A stretch of DNA of 64,000 bases, taken from contig NZ_CP020946.1 of NCBI RefSeq assembly GCF_002208115.1, forward strand, positions 1,240,001 to 1,304,000, written 5' to 3'. A model generated the notes under the pieces. That model searched no databases. It was not told where the DNA came from and worked only from the letters and a program-made list of their open reading frames with translations. Origin of the DNA: Bdellovibrio bacteriovorus. Its GTDB lineage: Bacteria > Bdellovibrionota > Bdellovibrionia > Bdellovibrionales > Bdellovibrionaceae. Shown piece after piece: positions 44,101 to 53,373 of the stretch (the first letter of the stretch is position 1; each line of letters opens with the position of its first letter). The position numbers and the translations under genes were made by a program.

Positions 44101-45426
44101 ATGAAGTATCAAACACAAAAAATAGCGTACTGGTTTTTCGCCACCTGCATGCTGCTGTTTTCGCTGCAGCTGGTTTATGGATTCATCATGGGCTTTGCCC
44201 ATATGGGTTTCGATGGTTTGCATAACATCATTCCTTTCAATGCCGCGCGCGCCACGCACACGAATTTGCTGGTGGTGTGGCTGTTGACGGGCTTTATGGG
44301 GGCGGCCTACTACATCATTCCTGAAGAGGCGGACCGCGAACTGATTCACCCGAAGCTGGCGTATGTGCAGCTGGGGGCTTTGGTGGCCGTGGGTGTGGTT
44401 GCCATTATCGGTTTTCACATGAACTGGTGGGAGGGACGTAAGTTCCTGGAAATCCCACGTCCTTTGGACTATCTGGTGGTGGCCGATGTGCTGCTGTTTA
44501 TTTATCTGATCGGTGGCACGATCTGGAAGGGCAAACGCTACACCACAACAAGCATGGTTTTGTTCCTGGGCCTGTTGATGGCGGCACTGCTGTATCTGCC
44601 GGGCATGATCAACACGGATCACCAGACGCTGGATTCTTACTGGCGCTGGTGGGTGGTGCATCTGTGGGTGGAAGGTGTGTGGGAGCTGATCATGGGGGCG
44701 ATCATGTCCTTCCTGCTGATCAAAATGACCGGCGTGGACCGGGAAGTTATCGAGAAATGGCTTTATATCATTGTCGGTTTCACCTTCCTGTCCGGGATTC
44801 TGGGAACCGGGCACCATTACTATTACATCGGTACACCCAGATACTGGCTGCTGGTGGGTGGTTTGTTCGGGGCTTTGGAGCCGCTGGCATTTTTGGGTTT
44901 TGCTATCTATGCCGTGGCCATGGCCCGCAAAGGCGGGAAAAATCCTGACAACAAAATGGCGATGGCCTGGACAATGGCAACCGCGATTCTTTCCTTTGTC
45001 GGTGCGGGCTTCCTGGGCTTTGCCCACACTCTGCCGCAGGTGAACCTGTACACGCATGGAACTCTGGTGACAGCGATGCACGGACATCTGGCATTTTGGG
45101 GAGCGTATGCCTGTCTGGTGCTGGCGCTGATCGCCTATGCGATGCCAAAACTGACCGGTCGGAACTTGCAGGATTCCCGTATGAATGTGTTCGCTTTCTG
45201 GACCTCCAACATCGGCATGATTGCGATGACGCTGGCTTTTGGAGTGGCGGGGATCGCGCAGGTGTACCTGGAAAGAAAATTGGGCATGGATTTTTTGACC
45301 GTGCAAAAAGAGGTCGAAGTTCACTTCCTGGGACTGGTGCTGGCCGCATCGCTGTTTTCAGTGGGGATTGTTGCCTATGTCTGGAACTTCATCCGCTTCG
45401 GGAAACCTGCAGGTGAAGTCAAATGA
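44101..45426 (+). CDS. norB: Nitric oxide reductase subunit B
   Basis: The 441-residue, 12-helix protein belongs to the haem-copper oxidase superfamily and reduces two NO to N2O. His ligands of haem b, haem b3 and FeB are in ARATHTNLLVVWLL, VVHLWVEGVWELI, GTGHHYYYIG and TAMHGHLAFWG. The Glu residues in VEGVWE are those needed for NO chemistry. It is the short, cytochrome-c-dependent (cNor) form, not the quinol-oxidising fusion. GAGG precedes the ATG, seven bases after norC. Confidence 0.95.
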   Translation: MKYQTQKIAYWFFATCMLLFSLQLVYGFIMGFAHMGFDGLHNIIPFNAARATHTNLLVVWLLTGFMGAAYYIIPEEADRELIHPKLAYVQLGALVAVGVVAIIGFHMNWWEGRKFLEIPRPLDYLVVADVLLFIYLIGGTIWKGKRYTTTSMVLFLGLLMAALLYLPGMINTDHQTLDSYWRWWVVHLWVEGVWELIMGAIMSFLLIKMTGVDREVIEKWLYIIVGFTFLSGILGTGHHYYYIGTPRYWLLVGGLFGALEPLAFLGFAIYAVAMARKGGKNPDNKMAMAWTMATAILSFVGAGFLGFAHTLPQVNLYTHGTLVTAMHGHLAFWGAYACLVLALIAYAMPKLTGRNLQDSRMNVFAFWTSNIGMIAMTLAFGVAGIAQVYLERKLGMDFLTVQKEVEVHFLGLVLAASLFSVGIVAYVWNFIRFGKPAGEVK

Positions 45427-46193
45427 GTGTCTATTACCGGGAAGTCGCCAACGAAGTGGATCTGTTCACACGCTGTTATGAGCAGCAGCTGCCGCTGTTG
45501 ATCAAGGGACCCACCGGTTGTGGAAAAAGTCAGCTGGTCGCCCACATGGCCGAAAAACTGAAACGTCCTTTGGTGAAAGTGGCCTGCAATGAAGACACCA
45601 GCAGTGCTGACTTGCTGGGGCGCTTTCTGATCAAAGGCAATGAAACTGTGTGGCAGGATGGGCCGGTCACACGCGCCGTGCGTGAAGGGGCGATTTTATA
45701 TCTGGATGAAGTCGCCGAAGCCCGGGAAGACGTGATTGTGGCTTTGCATCCGCTGACGGATCACCGTCGCGAACTGTATGTGGATCGCACCAACGAAGAA
45801 CTGGTGGCGCCTGCCGGATTCATGTGTGTGGCCAGTTTCAATCCCGGCTACCAGCGGGGCTTTAAGGAATTAAAACCGTCCACTCGTCAAAGATTTGTCA
45901 CTTTAAGTCTGTCTTACCCAATGCCGGAATTGGAAACTGAAATTCTGCATCGGGTGACCGAGGTTGATCTGAAAACCTGTCAGCGTCTGGTTGAATTGGG
46001 GAATAAGATCCGCGGGCAGAGACACCTTGAGTTGAAAGAGACCGTGTCCACGCGCCTGCTGGTGCATGCGGCCCGTCTGTTCAAGTCCGGGATGTCTCTG
46101 CGCCAGGCTTGCTTGTTTGGTGTTGGTCAGTGCCTGTCTGATGACGTTCAGGTGCTGGAAGGCCTGAAGGATCTAATTCATTTGAGCATGTGA
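45423..46193 (+). CDS. norQ: AAA+ ATPase NorQ
   Basis: The 256-residue MoxR-class ATPase has Walker A GPTGCGKSQL, Walker B AILYLDEVAEA and sensor ASFNPGYQRG. With NorD it is needed to insert the non-haem iron FeB into NorB. It overlaps norB by four bases (ATGA). Confidence 0.94.
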   Translation: MSVYYREVANEVDLFTRCYEQQLPLLIKGPTGCGKSQLVAHMAEKLKRPLVKVACNEDTSSADLLGRFLIKGNETVWQDGPVTRAVREGAILYLDEVAEAREDVIVALHPLTDHRRELYVDRTNEELVAPAGFMCVASFNPGYQRGFKELKPSTRQRFVTLSLSYPMPELETEILHRVTEVDLKTCQRLVELGNKIRGQRHLELKETVSTRLLVHAARLFKSGMSLRQACLFGVGQCLSDDVQVLEGLKDLIHLSM

Positions 46194-46194
46194 T

Positions 46195-48024
46195 ATGGAT
46201 TTAACCGAGAAGCTTTTTGAAATGGCGGTGCGCTGGAATCGGCGAAGACAGACAAGGGCTTCGCAATCCAGTCGCTATGGGCTGCAGGACTGCGACAAGG
46301 CCCTGGCCCTGGTGGTGCAGCCATTCTTTGAGGAAAGTTTCGAGATCCATGCCTCACGCCAAAGCGGGGTGAGCGATCGGGTCTTGTATCTTCCCGAGTC
46401 CATCGGATTTTTTCCGGAAAAAAAACGCAATCGTGATTTATACATTCATCAGGCGCTGCATCTGGCTGCGGCGCAAAGACTTGGTTTGTGCTGGCCTGAC
46501 GCCGACATGAATGGTTATGCCCGCGCGGTGCATTTTTCCAAAATGCGCCAGCCGTTGTCGCAAATTATTGAAAAGATCTATCCGGCTTTTGCCGAATTTC
46601 ACCGGGAACTGACGAAGGATTTCTTTTTTCATTTAAAAAACACCCCGGTCACGCGGGCCGGAACCGAGGCATTGGTTTTGCTGAACCCGCTGCATCCGCA
46701 GGGTTTGAAACCTTCGTTGGATGTTCAAAAAATCAAGCGCAATGAACCGTTTCCTGACGACGTTTGGCTGTTGTGGGGTGGGCTGGCCAGCCGGGGGCCG
46801 AGCCACTTTTCACGGGAGGGGGAAAGCTCCCTCCAGCCACGAACATCGCAGAAAGAATCTGAACTTGTGATGCAGACCCACTTTGAAAAAGAAGAAGTGG
46901 ATCTGGACAAGGAAGAGCACAATCCGGTGACACATTCCTTTGAAAAGATGGAAACGGTGGATGACTATCAGGGCGGGAGCCGGGTGGCTGACGGTTCCGA
47001 TCAGCTACAGGAACACGCTGAAGCTCTGCAAGAGATCATGCCGCGCAAGGTGACCCGCTCTGGAGAATCGGCGGCTTCGTTTTTCAAATCGGATTTCGCC
47101 GGAGGTTCTGTGCGTGAGGACCTGAGCGAGGTGATCACATCCACCGAAGAAGTCCATTACCCGGAATGGCATTTTAAAAAGAAGCAGTATCTGAAGGACT
47201 ATTGTAAACTTCTGGTCAGTCATCCCGAAGTGACTGTGGGAGGAGATTTGGCCGGGCAGTTGAAAGAACAGCACAGTGGTCTGATCAGTCGTTGCCAGCA
47301 GCAGCTTGCGGCCGTTCGCAACCAGCGCAGATGGCGCAAAGGTCAGCTGGATGGACCGGAGCTGGATCTGGATGCATTGGTTCGGCATGTGGGAGATGTG
47401 CAGAATAAAATCCCTTCCCCCGGCCGGTTGTACCAGACTCAGGTGAAGCGCGAACGTGATCTGCAGATCGTGATAGTTTTGGATCTGAGCCTTTCCACGG
47501 ATTCTTATGTCAGTGACCGGCGCGTGCTCGATACTGAGCTGGAGGCGGTCGGCCTGTGGGGTCTGTTGCAGCCCTCAGGCCCGGACAACACCTTGGTGGC
47601 GGGGGCATTTTCCGAAACCCGACACAAATGCGCCTTTGAGATTTTAAAGGATCAGGGCGAGGACTGGAGCGCGTATTTTTCCCGGGCGCAGCAGATTGTG
47701 CCCCGGGGTTATACACGTTTGGGCCCGGCCCTCCGTCACGCCACACGGATCCTGAGGGAATGCTCGGCACGGCAAAAAGTGCTCATTATTCTGACCGATG
47801 GCAAACCTACAGACTATGATGGCTATGAAGGCCGCTACGGCATCGAAGATATGCGCAAGGCGTGCATGGAGGCGGAAAGCGCACAAATCAGCACGCGGGC
47901 CTTTGCGATTGAAAAGGCCGCCAAGCACTACTTCCCCCAGATGTTTTATTCCTTTGAAATATTACCGGATCCTTCCCGGTTACCCGAGAGTTTGATCCAG
48001 TTCCTTCTGAAGATTCGCAGTTAA
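46195..48024 (+). CDS. norD: VWA-domain maturation protein NorD
   Basis: The 609-residue protein ends in a von Willebrand A domain with the metal-ion-dependent adhesion site DLSLSTD and the later ILTDGKPTDYDGYEGRYGIEDMRKA. The N-terminal 400 residues are typical NorD with an acidic middle (HFEKEEVDLDKEEHN). It works with NorQ in NO reductase assembly. It begins one base after norQ. Confidence 0.93.
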   Translation: MDLTEKLFEMAVRWNRRRQTRASQSSRYGLQDCDKALALVVQPFFEESFEIHASRQSGVSDRVLYLPESIGFFPEKKRNRDLYIHQALHLAAAQRLGLCWPDADMNGYARAVHFSKMRQPLSQIIEKIYPAFAEFHRELTKDFFFHLKNTPVTRAGTEALVLLNPLHPQGLKPSLDVQKIKRNEPFPDDVWLLWGGLASRGPSHFSREGESSLQPRTSQKESELVMQTHFEKEEVDLDKEEHNPVTHSFEKMETVDDYQGGSRVADGSDQLQEHAEALQEIMPRKVTRSGESAASFFKSDFAGGSVREDLSEVITSTEEVHYPEWHFKKKQYLKDYCKLLVSHPEVTVGGDLAGQLKEQHSGLISRCQQQLAAVRNQRRWRKGQLDGPELDLDALVRHVGDVQNKIPSPGRLYQTQVKRERDLQIVIVLDLSLSTDSYVSDRRVLDTELEAVGLWGLLQPSGPDNTLVAGAFSETRHKCAFEILKDQGEDWSAYFSRAQQIVPRGYTRLGPALRHATRILRECSARQKVLIILTDGKPTDYDGYEGRYGIEDMRKACMEAESAQISTRAFAIEKAAKHYFPQMFYSFEILPDPSRLPESLIQFLLKIRS

Positions 48025-48079
48025 CCTGCCCCATGGTGCTGTAACATCCGTGTGGTCGAGTTGTTTTTTTCATCCCCCG

Positions 48080-48108
48080 GGGTAGATCAGAAAAACGTAA
48101 AGCTACCC
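48080..48108 (+). promoter_or_regulatory. Inverted repeat in the leader of the nor-linked chemoreceptor
   Basis: GGGTAG and CTACCC pair across a 17-base loop, 46 bases before the ATG, following a T-run. It could be a weak terminator of norD or a leader structure. Confidence 0.3.
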
Positions 48109-48153
48109 ATAAATCGGACCGACTTATTGCACGCACTAAAAACGGAGGAAGAG

Positions 48154-49602
48154 ATGAAGGCGTGGTTCAAGGGTATTCGGGGCAGGTTGTTGGCGGTGGC
48201 GCTTTTGCCGGTTGTGGGTTTTTCAGTCGCTTCGTGGGTGTCCTTTGATGGCATCAGTCGCGTCGGAAGTCTGCTTGATTCGGCCCATGATCAGATCATT
48301 CCCAGCACCACGGCCTTGGATCGTCTGATAATTGCCCGGAACAGATACGGCTACAGCATCTTTGTGGCATTGAGTTCCACCGACAATCCCGAACTGAAGA
48401 AAGAGCGCTTGGAAATTGCCCGGGAAGCGATCCGTGACTGGCGCACGAACTTTGAAATTTACCAAAAGAATCCGATTCATTCTGAACAGGAAAAAGAGAG
48501 TCGTCAGTTTATTGAACAGAACAAAGATCACTATCTGGGGCTTCTTGAAAAAGCCATCGCGTTGGTGGAAAGTGGCAAACCCGAGGAACTGACCGAGGCG
48601 CGCGCCCTTCTTTTGGGTGAGGTTTGGCAGCTGGGCACTTTGATTGGTAAAAACAACCAGACCATTGCCAGGACCTATGAGGAACGGGCGCGTCAGGAGG
48701 GGCTTGAGTCCGAGAGCCTGCAGAAATCCGTGTACCTGTGGACCGGGATCATCAACACCACGGCAAGCATCGTGATCATCTCAATTATTCTTTTGATTTC
48801 AAACCGTATTGCCAGGGGCATTTCTTTGATTGCCGACCGTCTGTCTTCAGCCAGCGGGGATGTGACTTCCTCTGTGTCCCAGCTCAGTGAAGCGGGCATC
48901 ACGCTGTCGCAGTCCTCGACGGAAGCGGCTGCCTCTTTGGAGGAGACGGTGGCTTCGTTGGAGGAGTTGACGTCCATGGTGCAGGTCAATGCTGACAATG
49001 CAAGACAGGCCGCGGCCATGTCGGCAAGCTCGCGTGAATCCGCCGAGGCCGGGGAGCGCGAGATCCGGGGCCTGATTGAATCCATGAGTGAAATCAGCAA
49101 GTCATCCAAGAAGATTGAAGAGATCATTTCGGTCATTGATGACATCGCCTTTCAGACAAACTTGCTGGCCTTGAACGCTGCCGTGGAGGCTGCGCGCGCC
49201 GGGGAGCAGGGCAAGGGTTTTGCCGTGGTGGCAGAGGCCGTGCGCTCGCTGGCGCAGAGAAGTGCGGTGGCCGCCAAGGACATCACCGTGCTGATCAAAG
49301 CCTCGGTGGAACAGGTTGAACAAGGCAGTGTTGTTGCTGACAACAGCGGTGTGGTTTTGAAAAACATCGTTGAATCAGTCAAGAAGGTCGCGGATTTGAA
49401 CAATGAAATTGCCGCGGCCTCTGTCGAACAAAGTGCCGGGATCGCACAGATTGGCAAAGCCATGAATCAGCTGGATCAGGCATCGCAGTCCAATGCCGCG
49501 TCCGCGGAAGAAGTCGCCGCCAGCAGTGGAGAGATCGGGGGGCTTGCCGGCGTAACCCAGCAGCTGACCGTGGATCTTAACACGATGGTTCTGGGGGCAT
49601 GA
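48154..49602 (+). CDS. Chemoreceptor linked to the NO reductase operon
   Basis: The start at 48154 (CGGAGG upstream) gives a 482-residue receptor. It has a first membrane segment ([18 protein letters not shown]), a helical periplasmic four-helix-bundle sensor (about 35-195), a second membrane segment ([18 protein letters not shown]) and a long signalling coiled coil with tip [29 protein letters not shown]. No clear HAMP domain is seen. It lies 130 bases after norD on the same strand, so it may be expressed with the nor genes and guide cells towards or away from NO, nitrite or a respiratory condition. Confidence 0.9.
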   Translation: MKAWFKGIRGRLLAVALLPVVGFSVASWVSFDGISRVGSLLDSAHDQIIPSTTALDRLIIARNRYGYSIFVALSSTDNPELKKERLEIAREAIRDWRTNFEIYQKNPIHSEQEKESRQFIEQNKDHYLGLLEKAIALVESGKPEELTEARALLLGEVWQLGTLIGKNNQTIARTYEERARQEGLESESLQKSVYLWTGIINTTASIVIISIILLISNRIARGISLIADRLSSASGDVTSSVSQLSEAGITLSQSSTEAAASLEETVASLEELTSMVQVNADNARQAAAMSASSRESAEAGEREIRGLIESMSEISKSSKKIEEIISVIDDIAFQTNLLALNAAVEAARAGEQGKGFAVVAEAVRSLAQRSAVAAKDITVLIKASVEQVEQGSVVADNSGVVLKNIVESVKKVADLNNEIAAASVEQSAGIAQIGKAMNQLDQASQSNAASAEEVAASSGEIGGLAGVTQQLTVDLNTMVLGA

Positions 49603-49632
49603 TCCCCATCAGCAGGGCTGCTGATTTCCCGG

Positions 49633-49713
49633 GTGAAACCGGCGGCTCTTGATTTCGGTCATGTTTTTGCCACGCTGGCCGCCATTATTCTCGGATTATT
49701 CATCGGAGAATAA
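49633..49713 (+). CDS. Possible 26-residue membrane peptide
   Basis: A GTG-started frame encodes a short peptide with one hydrophobic stretch (HVFATLAAIILGLFIGE). It is in the same frame as the chemoreceptor, 30 bases beyond its TGA, so it could also be a lost or read-through C-terminal extension. No Shine-Dalgarno is seen. Doubtful. Confidence 0.25.
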   Translation: MKPAALDFGHVFATLAAIILGLFIGE

Positions 49714-49716
49714 AAA

Positions 49717-49854
49717 ATGGAATTGGCAAAGAATATTTTCGTGGGCGGTGTTGTTGGAAGCTTAATGGTTGTCGGTGCCAGCGTGGGCATCGTGGGTGGT
49801 TCCATGGTGATCTGTGGCGCCTCCCTGATAGGCTTATGGCTGGCCGGGGGCTAG
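49717..49854 (+). CDS. 45-residue glycine-rich membrane peptide
   Basis: ATG at 49717 follows GGAG by eight bases and opens 45 codons, nearly all Gly, Val, Ile, Leu, Met, Ala and Ser (VGGVVGSLMVVGASVGIVGG, then CGASLIGLWLAGG). The pattern is a Gly-zipper membrane helix or hairpin. It sits between the nor-linked receptor and nnrS. I do not recognise it; it may be an accessory subunit of a respiratory complex or a toxin-like peptide. Confidence 0.5.
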   Translation: MELAKNIFVGGVVGSLMVVGASVGIVGGSMVICGASLIGLWLAGG

Positions 49855-49861
49855 TGCATTA

Positions 49862-49875
49862 TTGATCCCGATCAT
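49862..49875 (+). promoter_or_regulatory. FNR/DNR-type box and promoter of nnrS
   Basis: TTGAT-CCCG-ATCAT is one base from consensus. Class II spacing points to 49898-49903, TAGTGT, which keeps the three most conserved -10 bases, with transcription from about 49910. Confidence 0.65.
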
Positions 49876-49939
49876 GTTTCGAGCCGGGAAAGAGTGTTAG
49901 TGTCGAATCAACCCCTCAAGAGGGTGGAGCGAGGCTAAT

Positions 49940-51073
49940 ATGAATACGACTTCAATGGATGCATACCGATACTTCTTCCCAGCGGGCTGGGTGATGGCTG
50001 TGTGGGGTGTGTTGCTGTGGATTCTGTTTCCGTGGAATCTGGTGACCTATCCGGGACTGCATCATCCTGAAATCATGTCGGGTGGCTTCTTTCTGTGTTT
50101 TGTCGCGGGCTTTTTAATGACCGCGGCCCCGAAATTCACCGCAAGCTTTGGTCCCACTAAAAATGAGCAGCGGGCGTCGCTGGTGTTGATTGGTCTATTG
50201 TTCGCAAGCCTGATTCCAGGCAGCAAAACTTTCTTTTATTTCACCGTCACAGCGTTATTTGTTTTCCTGATTACTTATATGGCCCGTCGGTTTTTGAATC
50301 GTAAAAACAATCCGCCGGATTCATTTCTGTTTGTCGGTGTCGGCCTTGGAGCCGGGTTGGTGGGCAGCCTTACTTTGCTGCTGGGGCAGTTTGTGAATGT
50401 GCCCAGTGAGTTGTATCAACTGGCGCGCACGTTCTTCCTGCAGGCGTATGTACTGTGTCTGGTAATGGGTGTGGGAAGCCGTTTGATTCCGGCCCTGCTG
50501 GGCTGGGCTCCGCTGCCAACCGAGTCTTCCAAGTACACTCCGCAGATCAAATTGTATTCGGCTCTGGCCGTGGCTTTCCTGGGAAGTTTTGTGCTTGAAG
50601 TCCTGGTGCAGCCGCTGTCCGGTCAGATTCTGCGCGCCCTGGTGATGAGCTTTATCGTGTTTAAATTCTGGAAGCTGCACCACCTGCCGCAGCGTCGTGC
50701 CTTCCAAAGCTGGTGGCTGTGGGGTTCAGCGTGGATGCTGCTGCTGGGACAGTGGGGCACTGTGGCCTTTTTGGATTTTCGCGTGCATCTGCTGCATGTG
50801 ATTCTGGTCTCGGGATTGGGGTTGATGACTTTCATGATTGCGACGCGTGTGACTTTGTCCCACGGAAAGCATGACATGATCTGGGAGAAGAACTCCAAGG
50901 GGTTGTTCCTTGGAGCCCTTCTGATGGGATTTGCCGGACTGACTAGGTTGTCAGCGGGATTTGCTCCGCACATCTATCAGTCCCATCTGGTCTATGCGGC
51001 GTATACCTGGATTCTGGGTTTGATCGTCTGGGGCTGGTTGTTCCTGCCAAAGATGATACGGGTGAAGGCGTAG
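49940..51073 (+). CDS. nnrS: NnrS-family haem-copper membrane protein
   Basis: The 377-residue polytopic protein has the NnrS N-terminus (YRYFFPAGWVMAVWGVLLWILFPW), LHHPEIMSGGFFLCFVAGFLMTAAPKF, and later His-containing helices (HLLHVILVSGLGLMTFMIATRVTLSHG). NnrS proteins relieve NO stress and are usually under DNR/NnrR/FNR control; that fits the box upstream. Its last 131 bases lie antisense to the 3' end of nrdD. Confidence 0.9.
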   Translation: MNTTSMDAYRYFFPAGWVMAVWGVLLWILFPWNLVTYPGLHHPEIMSGGFFLCFVAGFLMTAAPKFTASFGPTKNEQRASLVLIGLLFASLIPGSKTFFYFTVTALFVFLITYMARRFLNRKNNPPDSFLFVGVGLGAGLVGSLTLLLGQFVNVPSELYQLARTFFLQAYVLCLVMGVGSRLIPALLGWAPLPTESSKYTPQIKLYSALAVAFLGSFVLEVLVQPLSGQILRALVMSFIVFKFWKLHHLPQRRAFQSWWLWGSAWMLLLGQWGTVAFLDFRVHLLHVILVSGLGLMTFMIATRVTLSHGKHDMIWEKNSKGLFLGALLMGFAGLTRLSAGFAPHIYQSHLVYAAYTWILGLIVWGWLFLPKMIRVKA

Positions 51074-52841
51074 GGTGATAGAACCTTTTCGCCGCTTCGA
51101 TCTGGCGGGACTTACTGAAGGCTGAGACCCGCTTCAGATAGCCTATGACCCGGGTGGCGTGGTCAATGTCCTGACTGCCGCACTCGCTGCATTTGTACAG
51201 AGTTCTTTTGTCGATGTGTTCACAAACGTTGCAGATCGTGATCTTGATGTTCACACACCAGTAATTACAGCCTGACAAAGCCGCCGCACGGATCAGTTTC
51301 AGGAATCCGTCGGAAGTCAGTCTTTCCTCCAGATTCAAGTGCAGGGCGGAGCCGCCATCCAGATATTGCATCATTTCCTTGCCGTGCAGATCCATTTTGT
51401 CCAGCGGATTGACGCCGTCGTTTTCCACCACATAGAAATAGGAATTGTAGCAGTCCCTTGGTACGAACAATCCGTCTTTGCGATCCCACTGGGCATTTTT
51501 CACCCCAAGATTTTCCGCCGGAACAAATTCGGTGTTGAACATGAAACCGTATTTTTCCCGCGCTTTGCGGTTGGCATCATAGATGACTTTCAGTTTTTCC
51601 CGCACGAAGTCCTTGTAGGCTGCGCTGTTTTCCACGCTTAGGCCGGAAAACTCGGCCGCTTCCACCATGCCGTTGATCCCGATGGTCAGGAACTGTTTTG
51701 TCAGGGTGATAAAGCCTGCGGAATAGGCACTTAACAAGCCGGCCTCGAAATATTCCTGCATCAGCTGGCGATAAGCGACCTGATACTTTTGCACTTTGTC
51801 CACCATCTCGGCCAGATCCAGATTTTTTTGCACCAGGCGGTTCATGTTGATGGTGATCACATTAATGGATCCCGTCGCGACGCCCCCGGCCCCCAGAGAA
51901 TAGCTGAACGTATTGTCCGAGATTTCATTGCGCAGACGGCAGCAGCTGGCCAGACTGTCGGCGGAATCGCTCATGTACATAAAGAAGCTGTTGCCGCGGC
52001 TCAGTTCGTCGGCGCACATCGTGGCAAAATCCAGGTCCCGCGGGCCCTTGTCATCAACAAGCATGGCGGCTGTGACCACCGGGAAAGTCAGAATCGCCTT
52101 CTTGCGTTCGTCATTGAACCAGCTCATGAAATGAGATTGCAGTTTCTTGACGCTGTCCCAGCGGGGAAGATCGCCGTCCGGGAAAACAAAATCGCCGAAC
52201 AGGGATTTGAAATAGTATTCATCATAGGCCGAGATGTTCCAGAACACTGACTGATAGCCTCTGGCCGCGGCGGGCTGATTGAGGGCATAAACCACGTGCT
52301 GCAGGTGATTGTTGATAATGCGTCGATGCGTTTTCAGGTAATCGTCGCCATAATCCAGACGTGCAAAGTGGTCAAAATACATCAGCCATTCGACGGTGGC
52401 CACGGCGCCGGCAAACTGCGCTGACACGGCAAAAACCAGATTCACAAAACAGCCGCAGAAACTTTCCAGGTGCTGCGGAGCTTTGGATTCGCCACCCAGA
52501 TCTTTAAGTCCCTGCAACAGCAGGGGGTACATGGAGATCGAAGCGCAGTAGGGCTTTAAAGATGTTTCATCATGCACATAAATTTCATGACTTTCAATTT
52601 GGCGCACATATTCTTTTGCCAGATCCGGACCAAAGAGATCGGCGATCTTTCCGGCGACCAGACTGCGGTTGATCTGGATGTTGATGTCCTTGTTGATCTC
52701 GGCCTCCAGTGTGGCGATGTTTTTCAGAGTGACGTTGGCGTTGGCATCCAGCTTGGAGCCTTCAGCGGCATTGCTGGCGGCTTTGTATTGCTGAACAAAT
52801 TCGATTTTTTTCTGTATCTGCTCTTCTGTGAGACGGATCAT
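50943..52841 (-). CDS. nrdD: Anaerobic ribonucleoside-triphosphate reductase
   Basis: The 632-residue class III reductase shows the family features: a glycyl-radical loop RVIGYLK near the C-terminus, the zinc-site Cys in CNVCEHIDKRTLYKCSECGSQD and a conserved mid-region (GAGGVATGSINVITINMNRLVQK). No N-terminal ATP-cone is seen. It makes dNTPs without oxygen. The usual end of the protein (KRFYH) coincides with the nnrS stop, but the frame runs on for 36 more codons antisense to nnrS, giving a Pro/Ser/Arg-rich tail. Confidence 0.92.
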   Translation of the reverse strand: MIRLTEEQIQKKIEFVQQYKAASNAAEGSKLDANANVTLKNIATLEAEINKDINIQINRSLVAGKIADLFGPDLAKEYVRQIESHEIYVHDETSLKPYCASISMYPLLLQGLKDLGGESKAPQHLESFCGCFVNLVFAVSAQFAGAVATVEWLMYFDHFARLDYGDDYLKTHRRIINNHLQHVVYALNQPAAARGYQSVFWNISAYDEYYFKSLFGDFVFPDGDLPRWDSVKKLQSHFMSWFNDERKKAILTFPVVTAAMLVDDKGPRDLDFATMCADELSRGNSFFMYMSDSADSLASCCRLRNEISDNTFSYSLGAGGVATGSINVITINMNRLVQKNLDLAEMVDKVQKYQVAYRQLMQEYFEAGLLSAYSAGFITLTKQFLTIGINGMVEAAEFSGLSVENSAAYKDFVREKLKVIYDANRKAREKYGFMFNTEFVPAENLGVKNAQWDRKDGLFVPRDCYNSYFYVVENDGVNPLDKMDLHGKEMMQYLDGGSALHLNLEERLTSDGFLKLIRAAALSGCNYWCVNIKITICNVCEHIDKRTLYKCSECGSQDIDHATRVIGYLKRVSAFSKSRQIEAAKRFYHPTPSPVSSLAGTTSPRRSNPESRYTPHRPDGTDRCAEQIPLTT

Positions 52842-53305
52842 AGGGAGGGCTCCTTTGTGTTGTGTTGAAAAAGATGATTTAAAGTTTCACCGCTACGCAG
52901 ATCCCTGAAGATCTGATTGGTGGTGGGCGACCACAGGCCTCCGCGGGCAGTGATCCACGGGCCGGTTTTTAAAAAGTCGAGGTGTTGTTGCAGTTCATGC
53001 GGGATGTGATCCAGCCCCGTATAAAGAGCGGTGAGGAGATCTTCCTGATGCGCGAGTTTTAAAAATTCAAGGAGTTCGTCCTGGCGCCATTCTCCACCCA
53101 GGAAGAGGACGCAGGAGATTCGCTGGCGGTAGCGTCGCACCAGTTCAAGAAACATGATCGGCGTCAGGGGAGTGCCGGTCTTTTCGGTCCAAAGTTCCGG
53201 AGAATGACACCCCGGACATTTCAACGGGCAGCCACAAACATAAAACGCCAATGAGATATGATTTGGGACTTCCTGGAAGACGATGTCGTGCTTATAGATG
53301 TTCAT
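52838..53305 (-). CDS. nrdG: NrdD-activating radical SAM protein
   Basis: About 155 residues carry the radical SAM cluster motif in CGCPLKCPGC and a downstream FLGGEW segment that matches the SAM-binding GGE. It generates the glycyl radical on NrdD. The start at 53305 has GGAG six bases upstream; an in-frame ATG five codons earlier is less well placed. Its stop overlaps the nrdD start by four bases. Confidence 0.92.
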   Translation of the reverse strand: MNIYKHDIVFQEVPNHISLAFYVCGCPLKCPGCHSPELWTEKTGTPLTPIMFLELVRRYRQRISCVLFLGGEWRQDELLEFLKLAHQEDLLTALYTGLDHIPHELQQHLDFLKTGPWITARGGLWSPTTNQIFRDLRSGETLNHLFQHNTKEPSL

Positions 53306-53373
53306 GCTGGTCTCCACCACTAGATATAGGATAGCGGCGCAAAACCCGGTGACACCCCTATAGTGGCGAAAGC

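Noticed and set aside
43834-45324. 496-codon open frame opposite norB
   Set aside because: Antisense shadow of norB/norC with His/Gln/Pro-rich composition and no ribosome binding site.
50943-51073. Frameshift at the end of nrdD
   Set aside because: The frame is uninterrupted through the glycyl-radical loop and simply continues to a stop, so an extension is described instead of a frameshift.
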